Source: Lachnospiraceae bacterium UBA6987 (lineage in GTDB: Bacteria > Bacillota > Clostridia > Lachnospirales > Lachnospiraceae). From it: 7,434 nucleotides of DNA. The stretch is taken from NCBI GenBank assembly GCA_002449955.1, contig DJYD01000071.1:1-7434 (forward strand), in the 5' to 3' direction. The notes under the pieces are model-generated. The model searched no databases and had not been told where the DNA came from. It saw nothing but the letters and a program-made list of their open reading frames with translations. The position numbers and the translations under genes are program-made. Numbering within the stretch: the stretch's first letter is position 1; the number at the start of each line of letters is the position of its first letter. Below, in pieces: positions 1 through 6,188 of this stretch.

Positions 1-945
1 GTTGATCTGGTTCGGATAATCGCTCCGTCCAGTGGAAACGACCTTGGCGCCGCCGGCCTTCGCATCTTCGGGGAAAATCTCGGGGGTAGGGTTTGCGCAG
101 GCAAAGACGATTGCGTCCTTATTCATGGTCTTCACCATCTCGGTGGTCACGGTGCCGGGGGCGGACACGCCGATGAAAACGTCCGCGCCGACAAGCTGCT
201 CGGCAAGGCTGCCGGGCTTTCTCTCAAGGTTCGTGACCTCGGCCATCTCTTCCTTGATCCAGTTGAGGCCTTCGCGGCCCTTGTAGATGGCGCCCTTGCG
301 GTCGCACATGGTCACATGCTTAAAGCCTGCGGAGAGCAGGAGCTTTACGATGGAGATTGCCGCAGCGCCGGCGCCGCTCGTCACGACCTTCACGTCTTCC
401 TTCTTCTTGCCGACGACTTTTAACGCGTTGGTCAGGCCGGCCAGCGTGATGATGGCGGTGCCGTGCTGATCGTCGTGGAAGATCGGGATGTCGCATTTTT
501 CTTTGAGCTTCCGTTCGATTTCGAAGCAGCGGGGGGCGGAGATGTCTTCCAGGTTGATGCCGCCAAAACTGCCGGAGATCAGGTAAACGGTATTGACGAA
601 TTCATCGACGTCCTTGGTTTTCACGCAGAGCGGGAAGGCGTCGACACCGCCGAAGGCCTTGAACAGCACGCACTTGCCTTCCATGACCGGCATGCCGGCT
701 TCGGGACCGATATCGCCGAGACCCAGCACCGCGCTGCCATCGGTGATGACGGCGCACAGGTTGTGGCGAAGTGTCAGGTCGTAGCTCTTGCTGATGTCCT
801 TCTGGATCTCCAGGCAGGGCTGCGCCACGCCGGGGGTATAGGCTAAGGACAGGTCGTCCTTGGTGGCTACGGGTACTTTCGAGATAACCTCGATCTTGCC
901 TTTAAGCTGTTCATGCAGCTTCAGTGATTCTTTTGCGTAATCCAT
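1..945 (-). CDS. NAD(P)-dependent malic enzyme, 3' end beyond the window
   Basis: Oxidative decarboxylation of malate to pyruvate and CO2 with reduction of NAD(P); cytosolic. The frame is open from ATG at 945-943 to base 1, giving 315 residues of a family usually near 390-410, so the C-terminus lies outside. Visible motifs: SLAYTPGVA at 33-41 with the catalytic Tyr36; EGK at 89-91 with the likely catalytic Lys91; metal ligands in NLED (131-134) and HDDQHGT (158-164); a Rossmann GAGAAA at 191-196; and ACANPTPEI at 282-290. It ends in GRSDYPNQIN, normally followed by the conserved NN/FPG stretch. The start is fixed by AAAGGAG at 958-952, six bases upstream. It lies 14 bases after the dehydrogenase stop and has no promoter of its own, so the two are co-transcribed. 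NAD versus NADP preference cannot be decided from what is visible. Confidence 0.95.
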   Translation of the reverse strand, partial: MDYAKESLKLHEQLKGKIEVISKVPVATKDDLSLAYTPGVAQPCLEIQKDISKSYDLTLRHNLCAVITDGSAVLGLGDIGPEAGMPVMEGKCVLFKAFGGVDAFPLCVKTKDVDEFVNTVYLISGSFGGINLEDISAPRCFEIERKLKEKCDIPIFHDDQHGTAIITLAGLTNALKVVGKKKEDVKVVTSGAGAAAISIVKLLLSAGFKHVTMCDRKGAIYKGREGLNWIKEEMAEVTNLERKPGSLAEQLVGADVFIGVSAPGTVTTEMVKTMNKDAIVFACANPTPEIFPEDAKAGGAKVVSTGRSDYPNQIN

Positions 946-959
946 GATGCGCTCCTTTA

Positions 960-2069
960 TTAATCCTCGAACGGGAAATGATACGGCAGGTTAAAGCGGT
1001 CTCTGAGACCGATAAGTTCTTTCTGAATGGATTCGCCGACCGGGACGCCCTTGTCTTTTCTGTCCTGCCAGGCTTCCCATTCCTTCTCGCCGGCCGTGTA
1101 GATGCGGTCTGCGCCCGGGGCCTTCTCGGAATTGCGAAGGCCGCGCAGGATCTCGCCGGTCGTGTGCTTGAAGGTGTCGAGGCCCATGAAGAACTCGGGG
1201 TTGATGACGAAGAAGAAGTGGCCAAGGCGGTACATGCGGTTCGTGCCGTCGGGGTTCTTGCCGGAGAGCTCCTTCATGAAAGGACCGCCGCAGAGCGCCG
1301 CGGAGAGGATCTCAACGATCGTGGTGAAGCCGTAGCCTTTGTAGCCGCCGGTCGCTTCGCCGAGGCCGCCGATCGAAAGGAGAGCGCACTTGCCGGCACG
1401 CATATCCTTCAGGATCTGGCCGGAATCGGTCATGGTGCCGCCGTCTTTCGTCACGACGAGGCCGGCAGGGGTCTCCTTGCCGCTGCGCTCGTAGAATTCG
1501 ATCTTGCCGTTCTGGACGATGGAGGTCGCACAGTCGAAGTTGAAGGGGAAATCTTCGTCGGTCGGCATGGTGAAGGTGAAGGGGTTCGTGCCCATCATCG
1601 GCTCGACGCCCCAGGTCGGCGCTACGGAAGGACGGGCATTGGTGCCGGAAATGCCGATCATGCCGGCCTTTTCCGCCATGGTGGTCCAGTAACCGGCGAT
1701 ACCGTAGTGGGTGGAGTTCATAATGGCGCCGCCGGCCATGCCGTAGACCTTGGCCTTTTCGATCAGCTTTTCCATCATGTGGTAGCTGGCGACCATGCCC
1801 ATGCCGTTGTTCGCATCCATGACGACGGTGGTGGGGGTCTCTTTCAGAATGTCGATTTTCGTAACGGGCAGCAGGGTGCCGTTATCGATGCGGTCAAGGT
1901 AGATCGGTTTAAAACGGTTGCAGCCGTGGCTTTCGATGCCGCGGCGGTCTGATTCCAGCAGCACGTCGGCGCAGATCTTCGCGTCCTCCTCCGGCACGCC
2001 GTAGGCTTTGAACACGTCGATCATGAAGTTGTTCATCAGTTCCCATGAGACATAAGGTCTGGTTTCCAT
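960..2069 (-). CDS. Ldh2-family malate/L-lactate dehydrogenase
   Basis: A 369-residue NAD(P)-dependent 2-hydroxyacid dehydrogenase of the Ldh2 / type-2 malate dehydrogenase family (PF02615), not the classical Rossmann LDH/MDH fold. Family marks: RRGIESHGCNRF at 42-53 (His48), NSTHYGIAGYW at 118-128 (catalytic-type His121), GTNPF at 160-164, DCATS at 179-183 and GYKGYGF at 242-248. Length is typical. The frame stays open upstream to an ATG at 2180-2178, but the start at 2069-2067 is chosen because TAAGGAGG (2082-2075) sits five bases before it and the predicted promoter lies inside the longer version. The family also includes lactate, ureidoglycolate and sulfolactate dehydrogenases. The malic enzyme next to it makes malate/oxaloacetate the best guess for substrate; this is inference from context. 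Confidence 0.92.
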   Translation of the reverse strand: METRPYVSWELMNNFMIDVFKAYGVPEEDAKICADVLLESDRRGIESHGCNRFKPIYLDRIDNGTLLPVTKIDILKETPTTVVMDANNGMGMVASYHMMEKLIEKAKVYGMAGGAIMNSTHYGIAGYWTTMAEKAGMIGISGTNARPSVAPTWGVEPMMGTNPFTFTMPTDEDFPFNFDCATSIVQNGKIEFYERSGKETPAGLVVTKDGGTMTDSGQILKDMRAGKCALLSIGGLGEATGGYKGYGFTTIVEILSAALCGGPFMKELSGKNPDGTNRMYRLGHFFFVINPEFFMGLDTFKHTTGEILRGLRNSEKAPGADRIYTAGEKEWEAWQDRKDKGVPVGESIQKELIGLRDRFNLPYHFPFED

Positions 2070-2074
2070 AAAGT

Positions 2075-2082
2075 CCTCCTTA
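2075..2082 (-). promoter_or_regulatory. Ribosome binding site of the Ldh2-type dehydrogenase
   Basis: Read on the minus strand this is TAAGGAGG, a near-perfect anti-16S match, five bases before ATG 2069-2067. It decides the start in favour of the 369-residue protein over a 37-residue longer version. Confidence 0.85.
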
Positions 2083-2118
2083 TGAAGGCGGTTTTCTCCG
2101 CCGGTATATTCCGGAGTT

Positions 2119-2147
2119 ACTTTACTCCAATTTGCACATTTTTTCAA
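2119..2147 (-). promoter_or_regulatory. Sigma-A-type promoter of the dehydrogenase-malic enzyme operon
   Basis: On the minus strand, TTGAAA (2147-2142, 5/6 to consensus) and TAAAGT (2124-2119, 4/6) are separated by exactly 17 bases. The expected transcription start is near 2112, giving a leader of about 43 bases. A small inverted repeat GGAGT-N6-ACTCC (2113-2128) overlaps the -10 and could be an operator, though five-base arms are weak evidence. Confidence 0.6.
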
Positions 2148-2214
2148 GCTGCAAGACCTTGAAAGAAGGACAAAAACCATTCATGAAAAAGCGAAAAACA
2201 GCAAAATATGCGTG

Positions 2215-2238
2215 ATTATCCGGCTGAAAAAGGATAAT
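2215..2238. promoter_or_regulatory. Inverted repeat in the divergent promoter region, possible operator
   Basis: ATTATCC (2215-2221) and GGATAAT (2232-2238) are perfect 7-base inverted arms with a 10-base spacer. The dyad lies between the two divergent promoters, just upstream of the rightward -35, where a dimeric regulator could bind. There is no T-run, so it is not a terminator. No regulator gene is in the window, and its identity is unknown. Confidence 0.35.
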
Positions 2239-2262
2239 TCTGAAAAAAACATGAAAAATCTC

Positions 2263-2291
2263 TTTACAATAGAGAAAAACACGAGTATCTT
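2263..2291 (+). promoter_or_regulatory. Promoter of the DUF975-like zinc-ribbon membrane gene
   Basis: TTTACA (2263-2268, 5/6) and TATCTT (2286-2291, 4/6) are 17 bases apart, ahead of a leader of about 45 bases. An alternative -10 is TACAAT (2265-2270, 5/6), but it has no good -35 at proper distance. TCTCT/AGAGA arms (2259-2263 and 2271-2275) frame TACAAT. Confidence 0.5.
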
Positions 2292-2341
2292 TTTAAGAGA
2301 GATTAGGAATCTTATCCAATAAAAAGGAGAGGAGTGAATCT

Positions 2342-3109
2342 ATGATCAAAACAATTTATCAAAGAGCAATTGCTGTGCTGATGAAAAAACCGATCCGTCT
2401 CTGGGCGATCGGCCTGCTCGGCGCTGTCCTCGTGGGCTTCCTGACTCTGCTCAGCGGCCTTGTTCCCATCATCGGGATCATTCTGACGACGCCTGCGGAG
2501 ATCGGTCTGCTGCTTGTTTATCTTCACGGCTACCGCGGCGAGGAGATCTACTCCAACCAGCTGCTGGAGATCTATGAAAAGAAGGATGACACCTGGAAAC
2601 GCGTGGTGATCGGCATGCTGTGGAAAGACCTCTGGGTCTTCATCTGGGCGCTGATCCCGATCGCCGGCATCGTGATTGCCATCATCAAATCCTATCAGTA
2701 CCGTCTGACCCCTTATATCCTGGTCCAGGAACCTGAGGTGAAGGCGACCGATGCCATCAAGCTGTCCAAGGAACGCACGAAGGGTTACGTCGGCGCGATG
2801 TTCGGCGCGGATTTCCTTCCGTACATTGCCGTGGGCGTTGTGATGCTTGTTCTCGGCCTGCTTGCCCGCATCAAATTCATCGGCTGGCTGTTCGGCATCG
2901 TTCTGTTCGTCGTCGTCGTGGCTGTGGCGCTGTTCATGCGTCTGTTCCTCGGCCTTGTCGGCGCGGCCTTCTATGAAGAGCTGATGAACCCGACGAAGCC
3001 TGCTGAGCAGCAGAGCGCCGGAGGAGAAAAGACCGTGTGCCCTACCTGCGGTGCCGTCGTCGACAAGGATACGGCTTTCTGCCCTTCCTGCGGCACAAAG
3101 CTTAACTGA
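2342..3109 (+). CDS. DUF975-like multi-pass membrane protein with C-terminal zinc ribbon
   Basis: A 255-residue integral membrane protein of unknown function. Hydrophobic segments lie roughly at 19-39, 41-62, 96-116, 158-175 and 179-210. The stretch SYQYRLTPYILVQEP (117-131) followed by DAIKLSKERTKGYVGAMF (137-154) resembles the DUF975 signature, in which a Tyr-rich 'mapyil' segment precedes 'eAI..S..lmkG'. After a short hydrophilic linker the protein ends in a zinc ribbon with Cys233, Cys236, Cys247 and Cys250 (CPTCG and CPSCG knuckles), expected on the cytoplasmic side. The start follows AGGAG/GGAG repeats at 2325-2334. It has its own promoter and a strong terminator, so it is probably monocistronic. 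Family membership was judged by eye; a plain 'zinc-ribbon membrane protein' label is the safe fallback. Confidence 0.85.
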   Translation: MIKTIYQRAIAVLMKKPIRLWAIGLLGAVLVGFLTLLSGLVPIIGIILTTPAEIGLLLVYLHGYRGEEIYSNQLLEIYEKKDDTWKRVVIGMLWKDLWVFIWALIPIAGIVIAIIKSYQYRLTPYILVQEPEVKATDAIKLSKERTKGYVGAMFGADFLPYIAVGVVMLVLGLLARIKFIGWLFGIVLFVVVVAVALFMRLFLGLVGAAFYEELMNPTKPAEQQSAGGEKTVCPTCGAVVDKDTAFCPSCGTKLN

Positions 3110-3129
3110 AATTCCCAAAAGACATAATA

Positions 3130-3162
3130 CCCGGGAATCAGGCCGTCCGGCCGAAACCCGGG
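3130..3162. other. GC-rich nested hairpin in the 3' region of the DUF975-like gene
   Basis: Self-complementary CCCGGG at 3130-3135 pairs with CCCGGG at 3157-3162. Inside it, GGCC (3141-3144) pairs with GGCC (3149-3152) around a four-base loop, with AATCA/GAAA as internal loop. There is no T-run. It stands three bases before the terminator stem and may stabilise the mRNA 3' end or assist termination. Confidence 0.5.
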
Positions 3163-3164
3163 AG

Positions 3165-3197
3165 AAAAGAGCGGTGGTAAACCACTGCTCTTTTTTT
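3165..3197 (+). terminator. Rho-independent terminator after the DUF975-like gene
   Basis: AAAAGAGC (3165-3172) pairs with GCTCTTTT (3187-3194), and the stem continues through a G-T wobble and GTGG/CCAC to a TAAA loop: 13 pairs in all, followed by a run of seven T (3191-3197). The A-run before the stem may let it also work leftward. It separates the upstream gene from the hydrolase operon. Confidence 0.9.
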
Positions 3198-3226
3198 GCC
3201 GGCAGGAATCCGCAGGGACTTGCTTC

Positions 3227-3255
3227 TTGCGGCAAATCCCTTCTCATGCTATACT
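3227..3255 (+). promoter_or_regulatory. Extended -10 promoter of the hydrolase operon
   Basis: TTGCGG (3227-3232) and TATACT (3250-3255, 5/6) are 17 bases apart, with a TGC extension (3247-3249) before the -10. The likely start is near 3262, giving a very short leader of about 17 bases with the ribosome site inside it. CATGC (3245-3249) and GCATG (3256-3260) form a perfect inverted repeat around the -10. Confidence 0.6.
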
Positions 3256-3278
3256 GCATGCAACAGAAAGGAGATCCT

Positions 3279-4178
3279 ATGCCGCATATCCCCGACAGCA
3301 TGATCCCGCGCCTGCGCGAGAAAATGATGAAAATGAAGCACGCCCACGATGCGGATCCGGTAACGTCTGAGCGGAGGCTCATGAATTTTGCCGGTGCTGC
3401 TATCCGAAATCTGATCCGGAGCGGAACAAGCCGCAGCATTCTTTCTTTTGACCAGTTTAAGGCGGCGCTGCTCACACCGAAAACGCTCCTCTGCAAAGGC
3501 GTGATTTTGTACCTGCACGGCGGCGGCTACTGCACGGGTGATATCGAGTATGCCTCTCTCTACGGAGAGCTGATGGCTTCGGATGTGGGAGCCGTGACGC
3601 TGTGTCCGGCGTACCGTCTTGCCCCGGAAGCCCCTTACCCGGCGGCGCTTGAGGATGCCCTTACAGTTTATGAGTGGATCCTGAAGGAGTACCCCGGAGA
3701 GCCTGTCTGTCTCATCGGAGAATCGGCGGGCGGCGGCCTGTGCTATGCCCTGACTTTGAAGCTGAAGGCCCTGAAGCTTCCCCTTCCGGCCGGGATCGTG
3801 ACGCTTTCGCCCTGGACGGATCTGACGCTGTCAGGCGCCTCTCATCAATATAACCGGGATAATGATCCTTCGTTGACCACAGAGAAGCTGACCGTCTTTG
3901 CCGGGGACTACTGCGGGGAAAGTGATCCGGCGGATCCGTTTATTTCTCCGCTTTTCGGCCAGCTTTCGGGTTTTCCGGACGGATTGATTTTTGTGGGAGG
4001 CGATGAGATCCTGAAAGAGGATGCGCTCATGATGCACGCAGCGCTTGAAGCTGCCGGCTGCAGGTCGCAGCTTACCGTGGCGGAGGGCATGTGGCACGCC
4101 TATATCTTTTACGGACTGAAAGCAAGAGAAGCGGATTCGGAAAGAATCCGGGACTTTTTAAGGAGCAAGCTGACATGA
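3279..4178 (+). CDS. Alpha/beta hydrolase of the hormone-sensitive lipase (HSL) family
   Basis: A 299-residue carboxylesterase-type enzyme, expected to cleave short or medium acyl esters; cytosolic, no signal peptide. Motifs: oxyanion-hole HGGGY at 80-84, YRLAPE at 112-117, nucleophile elbow GESAGGG at 147-153 with Ser149, acid Asp242 in GGDEILKED (240-248) and His273 in MWHAY (271-275). The triad is complete and the length fits family IV esterases. The start is ATG 3279, five bases after AAAGGAG (3267-3273). An in-frame ATG at 3246 lies in the -10 region and has no ribosome site. The stop overlaps the next start as ATGA, implying translational coupling with the acyltransferase, so the two may act on the same ester. 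The natural substrate is unknown. Confidence 0.93.
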   Translation: MPHIPDSMIPRLREKMMKMKHAHDADPVTSERRLMNFAGAAIRNLIRSGTSRSILSFDQFKAALLTPKTLLCKGVILYLHGGGYCTGDIEYASLYGELMASDVGAVTLCPAYRLAPEAPYPAALEDALTVYEWILKEYPGEPVCLIGESAGGGLCYALTLKLKALKLPLPAGIVTLSPWTDLTLSGASHQYNRDNDPSLTTEKLTVFAGDYCGESDPADPFISPLFGQLSGFPDGLIFVGGDEILKEDALMMHAALEAAGCRSQLTVAEGMWHAYIFYGLKAREADSERIRDFLRSKLT

Positions 4179-5440
4179 AATCCTGGATGCGCCTTGACAA
4201 TGCGGCGCTGATTTTTCCGGCGATCAGGAGCAGCAGATGGGTCAATACCTTCAGAATCTCTGCAGACCTTACGGAGGAAGTGGATCCGGCTCTGCTGGAA
4301 CAGGCGGTAAAGGACCTGATGCCGCGTTTTCCTACGTTCTATGTGAGGCTCGGAAAGGGACTGTTCTGGTACTATCTGCAGGAGATCGATGAGGCTCCAA
4401 AGCCTCGTCCCGAGTATGCCTATCCCCTGACCCATATGGGGAAGGCGGAACAGCGCCGGTGCTGTTTTCGGGTGCTTTATCATGAAAATCGTATTGCCGC
4501 AGAGTATTTCCATGCAATTACAGATGGAACCGGCGGTGAAATTTTCCTGAAATCATTGGTTGCGCGCTATCTTGAGCTGCGGTATGGCATCCTGGTCGCC
4601 GAAGGCCAGGGGGTACGGACCTGCCGGGAAAAACCGGCGCCGGGAGAGCGGCAGGACGCCTTTCAGATATGCACAGGAGATACGCCGCTTGACCGTCATG
4701 AGGACACGGCTTACCATCTCTTCGGAACGCCTGATGCAAGAGGCTTCATGCATGTGATCACAGGCCTCATTCCGGCAGACAAGCTGGTGGCAAAAGCCAG
4801 AGAATACCAGGCGACGGTGAACGGCTTCCTTTCGGCGGTCATGACAAAAACGATCATCGAAATGCAGGAGGGCCATGTGAGGAAGGCAAAGCGCCGCCCG
4901 GTAAAGATCACCGTGCCAGTCAACCTTCGGAAGGTATTCGGCGTTGATACGCTCCGGAATTTCTCCCTGGTCCTGAACGTGGGCGTTGATCCGCGCCTTA
5001 AGGATTATTCCATCGAAGATCTTTGCCGTGAGTACCGCCGCCAGATGGATCTGGAGATCCAGCCGGAGAAGATGGCGGCCCGCATTGCCGCCAATGTGCT
5101 TCCGGCAAGAAATAAGGCCCTGCGCCTTGCACCGCTTTTTATCAAGAACATTGCCATGCGGAGCGTATACAGACGCTACGGTGAGCGGAAGGGCTGCCTT
5201 AACATTTCCAATCTCGGCAGGATCAGCCTGCCTGCGGAAATGGAACCTTACGTTAAACGCGTGGATTTCATGATCGGTGTGCAGCTGACCTACCCGAATA
5301 ACTGCTCGGTGGCAAGCTGCGGGAATCTGACCACGATCAACATGATCCGGAATATTCAGGAAACAGAACTGGAACGGCGCTTCTTCACGAACCTGGTAAA
5401 GCTCGGGATCCCCGTTGCCATCGAATCCAATGATCTGTAA
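4175..5440 (+). CDS. Condensation-domain-like acyltransferase (alcohol acetyltransferase-like)
   Basis: A 421-residue protein of the CoA-dependent acyltransferase/condensation fold. The key evidence is FHAITDGTGG at 112-121, which carries the second, catalytic His113 and Asp117-Gly118 of HHxxxDG; the first His is Phe112. The N-terminus has the usual pattern (VDPALLEQAVKDLMPRFP at 36-53), and the C-terminal half has PVNLR at 248-252, a RNFSL segment at 261-265 and NISNLG at 343-348. Such enzymes join an acyl group from CoA or a carrier protein to a hydroxyl or amine. No carrier or adenylation domain is present, so it is a stand-alone enzyme rather than part of an NRPS. The start ATG 4175 follows AAGGAG (4160-4165) and overlaps the hydrolase stop by four bases. 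The frame is open further upstream within the hydrolase gene, without a better site. Acceptor and donor are unknown. Confidence 0.8.
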   Translation: MKSWMRLDNAALIFPAIRSSRWVNTFRISADLTEEVDPALLEQAVKDLMPRFPTFYVRLGKGLFWYYLQEIDEAPKPRPEYAYPLTHMGKAEQRRCCFRVLYHENRIAAEYFHAITDGTGGEIFLKSLVARYLELRYGILVAEGQGVRTCREKPAPGERQDAFQICTGDTPLDRHEDTAYHLFGTPDARGFMHVITGLIPADKLVAKAREYQATVNGFLSAVMTKTIIEMQEGHVRKAKRRPVKITVPVNLRKVFGVDTLRNFSLVLNVGVDPRLKDYSIEDLCREYRRQMDLEIQPEKMAARIAANVLPARNKALRLAPLFIKNIAMRSVYRRYGERKGCLNISNLGRISLPAEMEPYVKRVDFMIGVQLTYPNNCSVASCGNLTTINMIRNIQETELERRFFTNLVKLGIPVAIESNDL

Positions 5441-5448
5441 ATAGCCAG

Positions 5449-5455
5449 AAAGGAG
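5449..5455 (+). promoter_or_regulatory. Ribosome binding site that selects a TTG start
   Basis: AAAGGAG is followed after eight bases by TTG 5464-5466. The nearby ATG (5457) and GTG (5459) meet stops after one and five codons, so TTG is the only workable start with proper spacing. Confidence 0.8.
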
Positions 5456-5463
5456 AATGTGAT

Positions 5464-6159
5464 TTGTACTGTGTAAAATGCGGCGTTTCCCTTGAAGAAG
5501 GAACGGCTGAGTGCCCGCTTTGCGGAACGCCGGTATGGAATCCGGATGAAAAGCCGCGGAACACGCATTATAATCCGGACCTTTACCCTGCTCCAGAAAG
5601 CGGCGGCAAATATACACTGCTGACCGTGATCACCCTGGTCATGGCCGGCGTTGCCCTCGGGTGCCTCATCGCTTGCCTTGCGGTGTACGGAAGACCTGCC
5701 TGGTCCGGCTACGTGGTTTTAGGGGAGGCTTTTGTCTATATCTCGCTCGTGCTGCCCTTCTGGTTCAGAAGATACTATCCCGCGGTCTTCATCCCGCTCA
5801 GTTTTCTGGCGCTAGGCGGATACCTTCTGTATATCAACGGCGTGACAGGCGGACACTGGTTCCTGCCTTTCGCCTTCCCGGTGACGGGGATGACCTTCCT
5901 CGTGACCTTCCTGGGGACCGGCATCGCGCTGCTTCGCTTTAGGCCGCGCACGAAACTGCTGCTGATCGGACTGCTGTTTGTTCTGATCGGAGGCTTCACC
6001 ATGCTGCTTGAATTTTTCCTGCACATTACTTTCAATGTCAGGATGTTCAACTGGTCACTGTATTCCGCGGGCTTTTTCGGGCTGATCGGCATCTTCCTGT
6101 TTACCTCTTCACTGATCAAGCCGCTCAGACGCGCGATGTACAAAAAGCTGTTTATCTGA
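5464..6159 (+). CDS. Six-helix membrane protein with N-terminal zinc ribbon (DUF6320-like)
   Basis: A 231-residue protein of unknown function. It begins directly with a zinc ribbon, YCVKCG and CPLCG, with Cys3, Cys6, Cys17 and Cys20. After a Pro-rich linker come six hydrophobic helices at about 50-75, 80-101, 105-126, 132-157, 163-188 and 196-217, then a basic tail (RRAMYKK). The layout matches my memory of the DUF6320 family, which needs a profile search to confirm. The start is TTG, set by the AAAGGAG eight bases upstream and by the fact that the first cysteine pair follows at once; this may hold expression below that of its neighbours. It begins 23 bases after the acyltransferase stop with no terminator between them, so it probably acts with the hydrolase and acyltransferase, for example as membrane anchor, acyl donor/acceptor handler or transporter. 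That role is speculation. Confidence 0.85.
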   Translation: MYCVKCGVSLEEGTAECPLCGTPVWNPDEKPRNTHYNPDLYPAPESGGKYTLLTVITLVMAGVALGCLIACLAVYGRPAWSGYVVLGEAFVYISLVLPFWFRRYYPAVFIPLSFLALGGYLLYINGVTGGHWFLPFAFPVTGMTFLVTFLGTGIALLRFRPRTKLLLIGLLFVLIGGFTMLLEFFLHITFNVRMFNWSLYSAGFFGLIGIFLFTSSLIKPLRRAMYKKLFI

Positions 6160-6176
6160 AGTCAGAAGAGAACATG

Positions 6177-6182
6177 AAGGAG
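6177..6182 (+). promoter_or_regulatory. Ribosome binding site deciding the start of the sigma-like gene
   Basis: AAGGAG lies six bases before ATG 6189. It sits inside the first codons of a version starting at ATG 6174, which itself has only a poor site. The shorter protein is therefore preferred. Confidence 0.75.
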
Positions 6183-6188
6183 TATGAT

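Noticed and set aside
463..846. Plus-strand open frame of 127 codons, and smaller ones at 32-469
   Set aside because: Antisense to the malic enzyme, whose catalytic and NAD-binding motifs are all in place on the minus strand.
978..1952. Long open frame of 324 codons on the plus strand
   Set aside because: It lies wholly antisense to the dehydrogenase gene, whose motifs are unmistakable. It has no family motif, and its composition (rich in Asp, Gly, Val, His) is typical of a mirror frame of a GC-biased gene.
3246..3278. Upstream in-frame ATG for the hydrolase
   Set aside because: It overlaps the predicted -10, lacks a ribosome site, and the strong AAAGGAG lies between it and ATG 3279.
2312..3496. 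Minus-strand open frame of 394 codons
   Set aside because: It runs antisense through the DUF975-like gene, the terminator and the hydrolase promoter, which a real gene would be unlikely to span. Its His/Asp/Gln-rich low-complexity middle is a shadow of membrane-helix codons.
4175..5440. Non-ribosomal peptide synthetase module
   Set aside because: Only a condensation-like fold is present; no adenylation domain, carrier-protein serine motif or thioesterase is fused or adjacent. The HSL hydrolase is not of the thioesterase type.
4553..5617. Minus-strand open frame of 354 codons
   Set aside because: Antisense to the acyltransferase and the start of the zinc-ribbon gene, with no recognisable domain and no ribosome site worth noting.
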